From assembly GCA_016702415.1 (NCBI GenBank), contig JADJEA010000001.1, positions 105,001-169,000 of the forward strand: a stretch of 64,000 nucleotides of DNA, given 5' to 3'. Each line of letters begins with the position of its first letter. Position 1 is the first letter of the stretch. This document shows, one piece after another, positions 16,987 to 26,741 of this stretch. The notes beneath the pieces were generated by a model that searched no databases, was not told the origin of the DNA, and worked only from the letters and a program-made list of their open reading frames with translations. The stretch comes from Nostocoides sp. (lineage in GTDB: Bacteria; Actinomycetota; Actinomycetes; Actinomycetales; Dermatophilaceae). A program made the translations under genes and the position numbers.

Positions 16987-19078
16987 CTATGTCGAAGGCG
17001 AGAGGACGTACCCCGACGGCCCGGGCTCGATCGCGAACGACGCTGGCCTCCGCTTGCCGTACACCGCGACGAACGCCTCCCACGCGGACTTGTCGCCCAT
17101 CCCGTTATCCGGCACGTACCAGCCCTTCTTGACCACGCGGCCCGAACGGATCACCAGGAAGTCAACAACCGGGTCGCCGTCACAGAGGCTGGAGGCGTGC
17201 ACGATGTCGGCGTCGCCAGAGGCGAGGTCGGCACCATACACATCCAGGAACTCGCACGCCACGTCGACAGGCTCGTGGATGACATCGATCCCGCTGTCCG
17301 CGAAGAACTTCCGCATCGCCGCCCCCGAGGCGTCGGTGCTCGGATAGGCCGGGAGGGCCGCCGCTGTCGCGTGGTCGTCCTCATGCACGTCGGTGACGAC
17401 GAAGTGATCGCCGTCGAGGCGGAGGGTGGCCGCCATGTCCGGACCGGCGACCGCGCCGATCTCTGATGTCCCCCAGGTGAGCCGGACCAGGCCGCCATCG
17501 ATGACCATCCCGGTGATGTGTGCGTGATACGTCTCCGTCCTCGCCCGCGCAGGATCGAAGGTGGCCACCCGGGTGAGCTTGCCGTTCTTCTTGAGATAGG
17601 CGAAGACGTAGTGGTGAAGTCCCCCGCACCGGAGGTGGCGGCAATGACCGCCACGGCGTCCCCGCGGCCGTCGCCGTTCAAGTCGCCAAGGGCCGGCGCG
17701 GCACCACCCGTTTGCTCCAGGCGCACGAAGCCGCCGGTGCCGGGCAGTTCGCCGTCGACGAGGGTGCCGGCGTGATTGCCCCGCAACTCCGGCACGGGAG
17801 CGGTCAACAAGTCCTCACGGGAGAGATAGCGATCCCGGATGTCGTCGTTGACGGCGCCGGCGACCTCGTTGGCGAGTTCCTGAGCCCGCATGAGTGAGGT
17901 GTGAAAGCACGGTCCGGAGGCGACGAAGATCGGGGAGTCCGCGACGTCGTTGGCACCGGTCAAGCCGAGCATCAGGCCGACCTCGTCGGTCTTGCCGCGC
18001 ACCGGGTTGAGTTGGTAGCGGCAGGCGATGTCACGCGTCGTCGTGGCACCCGACTCTGCCGACGCCTCGCCCACGACCAAATCCCCCATCGGAACGTCCG
18101 TGGTGTCCCACGGTATGGCAAACCACCCCAGCTTGGGCACCGTGAACCTCGTGGACCCAGCCAGGGCATCCACCGGGATCGACGTGGGAACCGGCGGCAA
18201 CGCGGCCAACTCCGTCGACCCTGCTCGCAAGGCACGACCAGCGTCGCTGCTGAACGCCCCGATCGGCGGCACGATCGAGCAAACCGACGCGTCCATGTCG
18301 GTGGTCGTCGCCGCCCCGCACGCCGAGAGGATCAGCCGGATGACAGCCGCCACTCTCCCGATGTCGGGTCCGAGCTTCGACGATGCTGAGTCGATCACGC
18401 CCGCGAGGACGGACGCGATGACCGATCCGGTGTTGGGAGTGCCGAGGGTGATGATGGAGCTGAGGACCGCGCTGCGGTCCTTGGCACCCCCGGCCCGGGG
18501 GCGGACGCGGCATACCGGGCAACTAGCCCACCCATGGAGTGACCGACGACGATGACCTTCTCGCCCGACGCCTTGGCGAGGCAGTCGATCACCTTGCCCA
18601 GACCCGGGCCGAGATGCGCGTCGGTGACCCAGCGCCCGGAGTAGGGGTGGTAGTCGTAGGTGAATACCGCCGCCCCGGGGACGTCCTGGATCTGCCCGAC
18701 CAGGGTATGACCGCCGTTGGCGTGGGTGAACTTGCTGGGAGAGAGGTCGATCGGAGCCGAGAAGGCTCCATGGACGCCATTTGCTTCCGGATGCGTGGCC
18801 CGACTGGTCCAGCCGTGGACGAGGACGACCGGCACCCACCGTCCCCGCGGATCCGGCTGGCTGGCGATGCGGTGGCCGTCGGAGAACCGCTCTTTCTTGT
18901 CCACCGGCGCGAGTTGCACGACGACCTTGTCGAGTCCGAGTGTGCGTGCGTCGCACCTCCACGACGACGGACCGGACGCGCCGTATGCCGCGGGCGCGCC
19001 CCCCGACGCCACCCCCGCCAGCGCGAGGGCCAGGGCGAGAAGGAGGGGGAGGAGGATCGGCATACGGCGGCGGTTCAC
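16987..19078 (-). pseudogene. Secreted alpha/beta hydrolase, disrupted by two apparent frameshifts
   Basis: Three consecutive minus-strand frames join into one protein of about 697 residues. It starts at ATG 19078 with signal peptide 'MPILLPLLLALALALAG', then hydrolase motifs 'VPVVLVHGWTS' and 'VVGHSMGGLVARYAAS', then (after a shift at about 18493) 'IITLGTPNTGSVIASV', then 'LGDLNGDGRGDAVAV' (FG-GAP-like). After a shift at about 17630 it continues 'YVFAYLKKNGKL' to the stop at 16987. Both breaks lie at runs of five G (coding strand), and one added G in each restores the frame. Either sequencing error or a true pseudogene. An extracellular lipase or esterase is expected if intact. Confidence 0.75.
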
Positions 19079-19749
19079 TGGTCCACCTCGACCGTGGCGA
19101 GCACCTTCCAGCCGGAGGCTTCCTTGACCATCACAGCCAGGTAGGTGACCGGCGACCTGCCTGGGTAGGTCACGGTCACGTCGAGAGTGCCACCAGTGCC
19201 CGTACCGTCCGGGGACCAGGACCCCTCGTTCGCACTGACGGTGGTCCCCGCGGGAACGGCTGAGCGGGGATCGGCCACCAGGCTCGTGGTGTCGGTGGCC
19301 AGGACGCCGGCCGGGTTCGCGGACAAGCCCTTGAGGGCAACGGCCGCCGCGTGGGCGTCCGCGTGAGCTTGGTCGACGGGGGACCGGGACGATGCCGACG
19401 CGCTGGATGCCGGTGCGCTGGATGTCGCAGACGCGGGTCCGGGAGCCGAGTCACGACCGAGAACGAGATAGGCACCAACCCCGCCAGCCCCGGCGAGGAC
19501 GAGGAAGGCGAGGACGAAGCCCGCGATCGTGGCGATGCTCCGGCCGGAGGGGCTGGTGGACGCCGGCGGGAAGGGAGGGGCCAGGAGGGGAGAGGGCGGG
19601 AGGGGAGAGGGCGGGAGGGGAGGGACCGGGGGGTGGGACTCGGCATACGTCGCGAAACCGCACCGCGGACACATCGGCGACCCCGCCTCCAGAGGGAGGC
19701 CACACTGCTGGCAGCTCACCACCCCAGTGAATCCGCGCCCGGCGCCCAC
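19075..19749 (-). CDS. Zinc-ribbon single-pass membrane protein
   Basis: Up to 224 residues. The N terminus is a zinc ribbon ('SCQQCGLPLEAGSPMCPRCGF'-type CxxC...CxxC, given here only as key cysteines), then a Pro-rich segment coded by 15-bp repeats, one TM helix ('IATIAGFVLAFLVLAGAGG') and an extracytoplasmic domain ending 'GWKVLATVEVDQ'. The start is uncertain: GTG at 19749, 19722 or 19719. Its stop overlaps the start of the hydrolase gene by 4 bp, so the two are co-transcribed. Role unknown; it may escort or regulate the secreted hydrolase. Confidence 0.75.
   Translation of the reverse strand: MGAGRGFTGVVSCQQCGLPLEAGSPMCPRCGFATYAESHPPVPPLPPSPLPPSPLLAPPFPPASTSPSGRSIATIAGFVLAFLVLAGAGGVGAYLVLGRDSAPGPASATSSAPASSASASSRSPVDQAHADAHAAAVALKGLSANPAGVLATDTTSLVADPRSAVPAGTTVSANEGSWSPDGTGTGGTLDVTVTYPGRSPVTYLAVMVKEASGWKVLATVEVDQ
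19584..19627. repeat. 15-bp tandem repeat in the zinc-ribbon protein gene
   Basis: Two full copies of ggaggggagagggcg (19584-19598, 19599-19613) and a partial third, coding for Pro-Leu-Pro-Pro-Ser units. Same unit length as repeats in five other genes of the window. Confidence 0.85.
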
Positions 19750-19796
19750 CGAAAGCCCTCGAATCGAGGGACACGCGCCTCAGGCTGCCGTCTCGG

Positions 19797-21173
19797 TCAG
19801 CGGTCGGGTTCGACCGCGAGTCCGGCGAGGCGGCACAGGAAGAGGGCAAGGGTCAACGCGGTGCGCTCGATCTCGGCGGGGTCGACGCTCTCGTTGGGGC
19901 TATGGATACGGCACTGGGGCTCCTCCACGCCGAGGAGGAGGATCTCGGCCTCGGGGTGGAGGTCGTGGAGGGCGACGGCCAGGGGGATGGAGCCACCCTG
20001 GCCCGTCGTCACCGGCTCCACGCCGAACACCGCCCGCATCGCCTTGCGCATCGCGGCATACGCCGGACCGTCGGTGGCCGCCTCGAAGGGCGCGCCGAGA
20101 GTCAACGGCTCGACCGTCACCATGCCATAGGGGGTATGCCGCCGCAGGTGCTCCATCAACAACCCCTGCGCCGCAGCCGAATCCATGCCCGGCGGCACCC
20201 GGAGGTTGACGACCGCACGCGCGCGACCCTGGATCGCCGCGCTCACCCGGTCGACCGACGGCGCGTCGATGGCCAGGACGGTCGCGGCGGGGCGCGCCCA
20301 CAGCCGGTCGGCGATGGCCGTCGCGGGGTCCTCCCCGGCCGGCACAAGGGGGGCCACACCGTCGACCAGGTGGGCGTCGTGGGCAAACCGCGCCATGCTG
20401 TATGCCGCACCCGCCCACCGCCCGGTCGCGCTCAGTCCGTCGATGGTCGTCTCGCCGTCGGGGGAGCGCAGGCTCGCCAAGGTCGTCAGCAGCGCCTGGA
20501 GGGCGTCCGGCGCCGCCCCGCCGAACATCCCCGAGTGGCCCGGGACGCTCATCGTGTCGACGGTGATCCGCACGGAGCCGGTGCCGCGCAGGGTCGTCGT
20601 CAGCGTCGGCTGGCCCAGGGCGACATTGCCGGTGTCGGCGAGGACCACGACGTCGGCCTTCACCAGGTCGGGCCGACGGCGGGCCAGGGCCTCCATGCCG
20701 CCGGTGCTCTGCTCCTCGGAGCCCTCGACGACGACCGCGATCTCGAGCGGCCAGCGCCCGATGACGTCGCGCACGGCGCGCAGGGCCGTCAGGACCGCGA
20801 CGAGATTGCCCTTGCAATCGGCGGCGCCACGGCCATACCAGCGACCGTCACGCTCGGTGAGCACCCAGGGGTTGGTCGACCACGCCTCCAGCGGGCCGGC
20901 CGGGACGACATCGTGGTGGGTGTAGAGCAGGACCGCCGGTCCCTTGGCGCGGGCGCGGGCGACGACGGCGAGCGAGCCGTCGGGAGTCGTCGTCGCGGTG
21001 ACCGGGAGCCCGATCTCGGAGAGGAGGCTCTCGGTCAGCGAGGCCGCGGCGACGCACTCCGAGACCGGCTCGACCGCGGGGTTGAACACCGAGCGGCACG
21101 AAACCAGGTGGGCGAGATCGGATTTGGCCCGTGGCATGAGGGCGCTGACGGCGCGGGCCAAGAGGCTGTGCAC
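19797..21173 (-). CDS. M20 family metallopeptidase (dipeptidase-like)
   Basis: 458 residues. Zinc-site motifs: 'LLYTHHDVVPAG' (first metal His/Asp region), 'GRGAADCKGNL' (bridging Asp), 'EGSEEQSTGG' (catalytic Glu-Glu) and a late His in 'RIHSPNESV'. The dimerisation domain begins near 'MSVPGHSGMFGG'. No signal peptide. Last gene of a four-gene operon (10 bp after the esterase), so it probably acts on the operon's product, perhaps trimming or recycling a peptide made by the ATP-grasp ligase. That link is inference. Confidence 0.9.
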   Translation of the reverse strand: MHSLLARAVSALMPRAKSDLAHLVSCRSVFNPAVEPVSECVAAASLTESLLSEIGLPVTATTTPDGSLAVVARARAKGPAVLLYTHHDVVPAGPLEAWSTNPWVLTERDGRWYGRGAADCKGNLVAVLTALRAVRDVIGRWPLEIAVVVEGSEEQSTGGMEALARRRPDLVKADVVVLADTGNVALGQPTLTTTLRGTGSVRITVDTMSVPGHSGMFGGAAPDALQALLTTLASLRSPDGETTIDGLSATGRWAGAAYSMARFAHDAHLVDGVAPLVPAGEDPATAIADRLWARPAATVLAIDAPSVDRVSAAIQGRARAVVNLRVPPGMDSAAAQGLLMEHLRRHTPYGMVTVEPLTLGAPFEAATDGPAYAAMRKAMRAVFGVEPVTTGQGGSIPLAVALHDLHPEAEILLLGVEEPQCRIHSPNESVDPAEIERTALTLALFLCRLAGLAVEPDR

Positions 21174-21183
21174 GGGCTCCCCC

Positions 21184-22329
21184 TCATTCGTAGACGTACT
21201 TCTGCGGACCCGGGAAGATCCATGTCAGACCGTCATGCAGCCGGTCGCGCCAATCATCCCAGTTGTGGCCGTCGCGTGCTTCGACGTACTTCACGGTGAT
21301 GCCCGCCTCCCGGAAAACGGACACCATCGAGCGGTTGGGCGTGATGAGCGGCTCGTACATCCCGCAGCTCATGAAGATCCGGTCGACGGGTCGGCTCGGC
21401 CGGGACCGATAGCGGTTGACGAACTTCACGACGGGGTCGAACGAGGGGCCGCCACCGTGGTCCTGCCCGATGTCGGTGAAGACGAGCGAGGCCGACTGGA
21501 TCAGCAGCGATCCGAACACCCCCGGATAACGCACCGCGGTCGAGACCGATGCGACGCCGCCGAAGCTCGATCCCATCAGGCATCGGCCACTGGCGTCCTC
21601 GACGACCGGGAGGCGCTCGGTCAGATACGGAACCAGCTCCCGCGCAACGAATCGCGCGTGCGGGGCGTGATTCGGGTATTCGACCAGGCGGTTCCTCGGG
21701 GGCACGAAGGCCGCCACCAAGGGCGGGATGTCGAGGCGGTGGATGAGGTTGTCCAGGACGGTCTTCATCGCGGCATACTGCAAATAGTCGCCGCCGTCGT
21801 GGACGATCAGGAGCGGATAGCGCAGGACCCGGCTCAACCGCGCGGGGAGATAGATCCAGAACGGCTGGTCCCGACGCAGCGCCCGCGAGGCGAACCCGTC
21901 CTCGACGATCTCGCCCGGCCTCGCTTCGGGGTCGGGCAGGGCCCAACTCGGCACCTCGTATCCCGTTGCGGCGCAGACGGAACTCGATCCCATGGGGGAG
22001 TGGGCGACGAGGGGGTTGAGCGGGTCGTTGAAGCGCTCGTAGTGGTCGCCGCGGCGGATCTCCACCTGATATTCGACCCGCGAGTTGGCCGGCAGGTCGG
22101 TCGTCGCCGCCCACAGGTCGGTGTGCGGGAGCCGCTTGAGCGGCATCGGATCGGGCAAGCCGACGACGCGATGGCGCACCCATACCTCGTCGGCGTCGCC
22201 GCGGAAGAGGAAGGTCGCCCGCTCGCCCTCGATGACCGGCGAGCCGTATTTCCGCACGAACTCCTCGATGAGGTCGTGCGTCAGCGGCGTATGGGCGCGC
22301 AGCCGGTTGATCGCCAGGCGCTGCCTCAT
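21184..22329 (-). CDS. Enterochelin esterase (Fes)-like esterase
   Basis: 381 residues from ATG 22329. N-terminal E-set/CBM48-like domain (~25-150) with 'VWVRHRVVGLPDPMPLKR' and 'YQVEIRRGDHYERFNDPLNP', as in Fes. The alpha/beta-hydrolase domain has 'YPLLIVHDGGDYLQY', nucleophile elbow 'MGSSFGG' (Ser near 253) and catalytic His in 'ARDGHNWDDW'. Its start overlaps the stop of the S51-like gene by 4 bp. Fes hydrolyses ester bonds of siderophores, but no siderophore uptake or synthesis genes are nearby, so the substrate here may be different. Confidence 0.88.
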   Translation of the reverse strand: MRQRLAINRLRAHTPLTHDLIEEFVRKYGSPVIEGERATFLFRGDADEVWVRHRVVGLPDPMPLKRLPHTDLWAATTDLPANSRVEYQVEIRRGDHYERFNDPLNPLVAHSPMGSSSVCAATGYEVPSWALPDPEARPGEIVEDGFASRALRRDQPFWIYLPARLSRVLRYPLLIVHDGGDYLQYAAMKTVLDNLIHRLDIPPLVAAFVPPRNRLVEYPNHAPHARFVARELVPYLTERLPVVEDASGRCLMGSSFGGVASVSTAVRYPGVFGSLLIQSASLVFTDIGQDHGGGPSFDPVVKFVNRYRSRPSRPVDRIFMSCGMYEPLITPNRSMVSVFREAGITVKYVEARDGHNWDDWRDRLHDGLTWIFPGPQKYVYE

Positions 22330-23264
22330 CGGGACCCCACCGTCGCGACGAGCCCGTCGGTCCCCAGGACCCGGGCGCCCGGAGGCAGCAATCCGTCCGC
22401 ACCGATCTCGATCCACGACCCGTCGTCCAACAACAGGCAGCGCTCGTCGCCGAAGCGCATCGCCAAGACCGAGCACCGGCCGCGATCGTCGAGGCGCAGG
22501 CGCCGCCGCGCGTGCGGGAAGGCGACGATCTCGGGAATCCGCCCGAGCCCCCGGTCGAGCAACTCCGACTCCCGCGCGCCCTCGGGACCGAAATCGTGAA
22601 AGAGGACAATGCGATCCGTCAGGACCATCGCCCCGGCGGACCACGCGATCACCGGCATCCGATCGGGTATCCGGACCGAGAACAACCGCAGCGCCCGCAG
22701 CAGCGATCCGACATTGCCGCCCGGCAACACCAGGACGGCACAGGAATCGAGCATCGCCCGCAATTCCTCCCGGTGCCAGCCGATGACGCCGCTGGTGGCC
22801 ATCCCGCTCTCGTCGGCGAACTCCCCGTGCAGCTTGCGGAGGCGATCGAGATACCACTCGTCGATCCCCCGGATCTCATCGACGCAGTCGCGCAATGCCC
22901 GCGCCGCCTGCGAATGCCGGGCCCGAGCGGGGTGGTGGGGGAGGCGGCGGTGCACGGCATACACGCCGTCGAGGGTGTGCTCGAGGCGCAGCCGATAGAG
23001 GGAGGTGAGTTCGTCGTGCCGGTCCCGCAGCCGGAGCCCCGCGGCAGCAAAGCGCGAATCCTTCTCCAGGACGTCGGTGAATCGGTGGAACAGCCGCAGG
23101 TGCACCGACCGGTGGTCCAGGGCCGCGTCGAGTTCGCCGGTGGCGTCCTCGCGCTCCTCCCACCCGGGGTTGACGACGGCCACGGGTCCATGGGTCTCCA
23201 GCGAGCGCAGCGCGGCGGTCGCTCGGATCGTGAACCGTTGCGGTCCGAGGAGGATCGTTCTCAC
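22326..23264 (-). CDS. Type 1 glutamine amidotransferase-like / peptidase S51-like protein
   Basis: 312 residues from GTG 23264. The C-terminal half has the peptidase E pattern: 'AVLVLPGGNVGSLLRAL' followed by 'VIAWSAGAMVLTD' with the nucleophile Ser, and 'FPHARRRLRL' with a candidate His. The N-terminal half is a helical domain not typical of peptidase E ('LGPQRFTIRATAALRSLE', many His/Arg). It sits between the ATP-grasp gene (16-bp gap) and the esterase gene (4-bp overlap). Expected activity is peptide or amide hydrolysis, substrate unknown. Confidence 0.8.
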   Translation of the reverse strand: MRTILLGPQRFTIRATAALRSLETHGPVAVVNPGWEEREDATGELDAALDHRSVHLRLFHRFTDVLEKDSRFAAAGLRLRDRHDELTSLYRLRLEHTLDGVYAVHRRLPHHPARARHSQAARALRDCVDEIRGIDEWYLDRLRKLHGEFADESGMATSGVIGWHREELRAMLDSCAVLVLPGGNVGSLLRALRLFSVRIPDRMPVIAWSAGAMVLTDRIVLFHDFGPEGARESELLDRGLGRIPEIVAFPHARRRLRLDDRGRCSVLAMRFGDERCLLLDDGSWIEIGADGLLPPGARVLGTDGLVATVGSR

Positions 23265-23280
23265 GACGTATGCCGAGGGC

Positions 23281-24504
23281 TCACCCGCCGTAGACGTGGA
23301 TGGTCCGCCCGACGTCGTCGAGCATCCACCGGAGGTGGTCGTAGTCCGGATGGCGCAGCCGCACATAGGCATTGGCCATGTAGCCGGCCTCGACCGCCTG
23401 GGTGTGGTGGCCGACGTGCGGGAAGTGGGAGTCGAGGATCCACTCGCCGTGGCGGGCGAAGACGTCCTCGATCCCGCTGTACCCGGTGATCGACCCGTCG
23501 CGGTCGGGCCGGATCGCGACGAGGCCCGCGGCATACGGCCTGGTCATCGGGCGCTCGGGCCCGCCATGGGTGAGGATGTGCGCCCATTCCCGATAAACGT
23601 CGACGTCATTGGACGCGCAGTAGAGGTCCCACGCCCCCACGCCCGGCGGCCGGGCCCCGATCTCGGAGAAGCGCAATCCCTTGGGGCCGTAGAACCATTC
23701 CATGTGCGTGGCCGACGTGCCGATGTCGAAGGCCTCGATCACCCGGTGCCCGAGGTCGGCGACTTCGGCATAGAAGGGGTTGTCGGCCATCCGGTTGGTC
23801 GTGACGAACTGCGGGGAGATCCAGCGGGTCCGCATCGCCTCGAGGACGTTCGGGTAGTAGTGCGTCGCCCAGTCGTGGACGATCGCGTTGTCGTGGACGA
23901 TCGTGTCGTAGAACCCCTCGTGCCCCTCGACGAACTCCTCGACCGCAATCGACGTCGCGCCGTGCGCGCCGAAGACGGTCAGGGCGTGGGCGAGTTCGGT
24001 GTCGTTGTCGACCCGGGTGGTGTCCTGGGCGCCGGCCCCGGCGCGCGGCTTGAGGATGAGCGGATAGCCGATCTCGGCGGCGAAATCCCACACCTCGCTC
24101 GCGTGATCCGCCGCGGTGGACGCGGCCGTCGGCACCCCCACCTCGCGGAGGGCCTGCTTCATCGACGGCTTGTCCCGGCACAGCCAGGTCGCGCGCACCG
24201 ACGTCCCGGGTATGCCGCACGCCTCCCGCACCTGGGCCGCCGCCATGGTGTGCGACTCCACCGTCGCCTCGAGTTTGTCGACCCAGACCCTGGACTGGAA
24301 GTAACGGACGGCCTCGGTGAGCTGGTGGACGCTGGTGACATTGTCGACGCGGTAGTAGCCGGTCATGGCGTCACGGACTTCCTCGTCGAGCGCCCACTCC
24401 TCGGACTCCCCGACGCCGAAGACGTTCGCCCCGACGCCGGCGAGGGCGAGGACGAAGCGGCGCTGGTTGGTGGGGAACCCCGGCTCGACGAAGACGATGT
24501 TCAT
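23281..24504 (-). CDS. ATP-grasp ligase, first gene of an uncharacterised four-gene operon
   Basis: 407 residues from ATG 24504. Rossmann-like N-terminal domain ('MNIVFVEPGFPTNQRRFV'); the ATP-grasp fold has 'DKPSMKQALREVGVPTA', the nucleotide Lys region 'GYPLILKPRAGAGAQDT', and metal-binding 'HMEWFYGPKGLRFSEIGAR' (partial) near residue 270. ATP-grasp enzymes join a carboxylate to an amine or thiol via an acyl phosphate. The three downstream hydrolases suggest synthesis and processing of a peptide- or ester-linked metabolite. Divergent from the ABC exporter with 56 bp between starts. Confidence 0.85.
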   Translation of the reverse strand: MNIVFVEPGFPTNQRRFVLALAGVGANVFGVGESEEWALDEEVRDAMTGYYRVDNVTSVHQLTEAVRYFQSRVWVDKLEATVESHTMAAAQVREACGIPGTSVRATWLCRDKPSMKQALREVGVPTAASTAADHASEVWDFAAEIGYPLILKPRAGAGAQDTTRVDNDTELAHALTVFGAHGATSIAVEEFVEGHEGFYDTIVHDNAIVHDWATHYYPNVLEAMRTRWISPQFVTTNRMADNPFYAEVADLGHRVIEAFDIGTSATHMEWFYGPKGLRFSEIGARPPGVGAWDLYCASNDVDVYREWAHILTHGGPERPMTRPYAAGLVAIRPDRDGSITGYSGIEDVFARHGEWILDSHFPHVGHHTQAVEAGYMANAYVRLRHPDYDHLRWMLDDVGRTIHVYGG

Positions 24505-24560
24505 GGCGCCCGACCCTACCCGCCGTGCGCCTGTCGGCGGGTCGTGCCAAGATCGGGGGC

Positions 24561-25463
24561 ATGACCAACGTCATCGAGACGCGGGGGCTGGTCAAGAACT
24601 ATGGGGAGCTCACCGCCGTCGACCACGTCGACCTCACCGTGCCCGAGGGCACCTTCTTCGGCCTGCTCGGCCCCAATGGCGCCGGCAAGACCACCACGCT
24701 GGAACTCATCGAGGGAATCCGGCAGCCCGACGCCGGGGAGATCCGGGTGCTCGGCGAGCCGGTCTGGCCGCGCAACCGGAGTCTGTTGCCACGCATCGGC
24801 GTCCAACTCCAGGCTTCGGCATTCTTCGAGCGGCTGACCGTGGAGGAGCAGTTGCGCTGCTTTGCCGACCTGTATGCCGTCAACACCTCCCGGGTGGAGG
24901 AGATGATCCGGCTGGTCGGACTGGAGGAGAAGCGCAAGACGCGCACCGAGGACCTCTCGGGTGGGCAGGCACAGCGGCTGTCGATTGCCTGCTCCCTGAT
25001 CCACGACCCCGCGATCGTCTTCCTCGACGAGCCGACCGCGGCCTTGGACCCGCAAGCGCGCCGCAATCTCTGGGATGTCCTGCGCGCGATCAACGACGAG
25101 GGCCGGACCGTTGTCCTGACGACGCACTATATGGACGAGGCGGAGATCCTCTGTGATCAGGTCGGGATCATCGACCACGGCCGCATCCTCACCGTCGACA
25201 CTCCGCGCAATCTCATCACCGGTCTGGGTGCGGCCTACCGGATCGTCGTCAGCGAGGGGGCGATCGGTGTGGAGGAGGCCCGCGGCATACCCGGTGTGGA
25301 GGCGGCCTCCCTCGAGGAGGGGAGCCTCAGCCTGAGCACGCATGATCCCGCGCCGGCGCTCACCGCGCTGGCCGAGCGCAACGCGCTCCAGGGGCTGCAG
25401 GTCACCGGCGCGACCCTCGAGGACGTCTTCCTCACCCTGACCGGACGGGAGTACCGCGCATGA
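24561..25463 (+). CDS. ABC-2 type exporter, ATP-binding subunit
   Basis: 300 residues from ATG 24561. Walker A 'LGPNGAGKTTT', Q-loop 'GVQLQASAFFERLTVEEQL', signature 'LSGGQAQRLSIA', Walker B 'AIVFLDEPTAALD' and H-loop 'VVLTTHYMDEAE'. The C-terminal ~80 residues match the regulatory extension of drug/lipid exporters of this class. Overlaps the permease start by 4 bp. Divergent from the ATP-grasp operon, so it could export that operon's product; this is positional inference only. Confidence 0.93.
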   Translation: MTNVIETRGLVKNYGELTAVDHVDLTVPEGTFFGLLGPNGAGKTTTLELIEGIRQPDAGEIRVLGEPVWPRNRSLLPRIGVQLQASAFFERLTVEEQLRCFADLYAVNTSRVEEMIRLVGLEEKRKTRTEDLSGGQAQRLSIACSLIHDPAIVFLDEPTAALDPQARRNLWDVLRAINDEGRTVVLTTHYMDEAEILCDQVGIIDHGRILTVDTPRNLITGLGAAYRIVVSEGAIGVEEARGIPGVEAASLEEGSLSLSTHDPAPALTALAERNALQGLQVTGATLEDVFLTLTGREYRA

Positions 25464-26518
25464 GGACATTCCGGGCGCTGGCCCGCGCGCAATGGCTGGG
25501 GTTCGTGCGCGACAAGCAGAACTGGTTCTGGATTCTCGCGTTCCCCCTGATGTTCCTGGTCCTCTTCGGGTTCCTCTTCCGGGACGCGGGGGCCTCGAAG
25601 AACTCCCTCGCCGAAGTCGGCTCGGTCGCCGTCATCGACCAGTTGCCGCCGGACGCGAAGGCGCAGTTCGAGCGGTTGTTCACCGTGACCCGGTATGCCG
25701 ATCCCGCCCCCGCGTTGGCCAAGGTCCGCAAGGGCGACCTCGACGCGGCGGTCGAGCAGCACGGCAGCGCCGTCGTCCTGCACTTCTCGCAGGCCGATGC
25801 CGTGACCGCCGCGCGCGTCCAGGGGACCCTGTCGGCCTTTATCGACGGGGCGAATATGTCGATTGCCGGGGTCAAGCCGACCTTCGAGTTGCGGCCGGAG
25901 GCCGTCGAGGACCAATCGCTGAAGCCGATCCAGTTCATCGCACCCGGCCTGCTCGGGTGGGCCGTGGCGATGGGCGCGACCTTCAACGCGGCCATGCCCT
26001 TCGTGACCTGGCGCACGAGCAAGCTGTTGCGCCGCATCCGCCTGGCACCGATGCGAACCGAGGAACTGATCTCCTCCCGCCTGCTGGTCTCCCTCGTTGT
26101 CGCGTTCGTCCAGATGGGTGTCTTCCTGGGCGTGGGTGTGGGGTTGTTCGGGCTGAAGCTGACCGGGAGTTGGTTCATGGCGATCCCGCTGATCGTCTGC
26201 GCGACCCTGACGTTCATGGCGATCGGCCTGATCGCCGGCGCGATCAGCAAGACGGCCGAAGCAGCCTCGGGCATCGCCAATGTCATCATCCTGCCGATGG
26301 CCTTCCTGTCCGGCTCCTTCATCCCGCTGGACCAGGCCCCCGGGTGGCTGCAGACGATCTCGAAGTTCCTCCCCTTGGGTCAGCTCAACAAGGGGATGCT
26401 CGACGTCATGGTCCGGGGCCAAGGCCCCGGGGCCGCCCTCGTGCCGATGGCGGTGCTGCTCGGCTTCGCCCTGGTCTTCGGGTTGATCGCCGCGCGGCTC
26501 TTCCGCTGGGAGGACTGA
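25460..26518 (+). CDS. ABC-2 type exporter, permease subunit
   Basis: 352 residues. One N-terminal TM helix ('NWFWILAFPLMFLVLFGFL'), a long extracytoplasmic domain (~45-170), then five TM helices including 'AMPFVTWRTSKLLRRIRLAPM' (coupling region) and 'LPMAFLSGSFIPLDQAPGW', typical of ABC-2 permeases. It starts at ATG 25460 inside the end of the ATPase gene. Substrate unknown. Confidence 0.92.
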   Translation: MRTFRALARAQWLGFVRDKQNWFWILAFPLMFLVLFGFLFRDAGASKNSLAEVGSVAVIDQLPPDAKAQFERLFTVTRYADPAPALAKVRKGDLDAAVEQHGSAVVLHFSQADAVTAARVQGTLSAFIDGANMSIAGVKPTFELRPEAVEDQSLKPIQFIAPGLLGWAVAMGATFNAAMPFVTWRTSKLLRRIRLAPMRTEELISSRLLVSLVVAFVQMGVFLGVGVGLFGLKLTGSWFMAIPLIVCATLTFMAIGLIAGAISKTAEAASGIANVIILPMAFLSGSFIPLDQAPGWLQTISKFLPLGQLNKGMLDVMVRGQGPGAALVPMAVLLGFALVFGLIAARLFRWED

Positions 26519-26540
26519 CAGGCTCCGAGGGACACGGACC

Positions 26541-26575
26541 ATCCCGGCACGGGCTATCCCGGCACGGGCTATCCC
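26541..26575. repeat. 15-bp intergenic tandem repeat
   Basis: atcccggcacgggct occurs at 26541-26555 and 26556-26570, followed by a partial copy. It lies in the 220-bp gap between the ABC exporter and fhaA, which shows no other gene. Confidence 0.8.
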
Positions 26576-26741
26576 AACAAAGGGGTATGCCGCGACGCTC
26601 CCCCGCGCATCCCGCACCTTCCCCACGACTCGGCTTTGGTGACCGCCCCGGACGCGGTCGGGCACTGCCCGTCTCCCGTTGCACCGGCTCGCCGGTCATG
26701 CGGGGCGGTTACCATCGACCAACGACGGAAGGATGTGGCCC

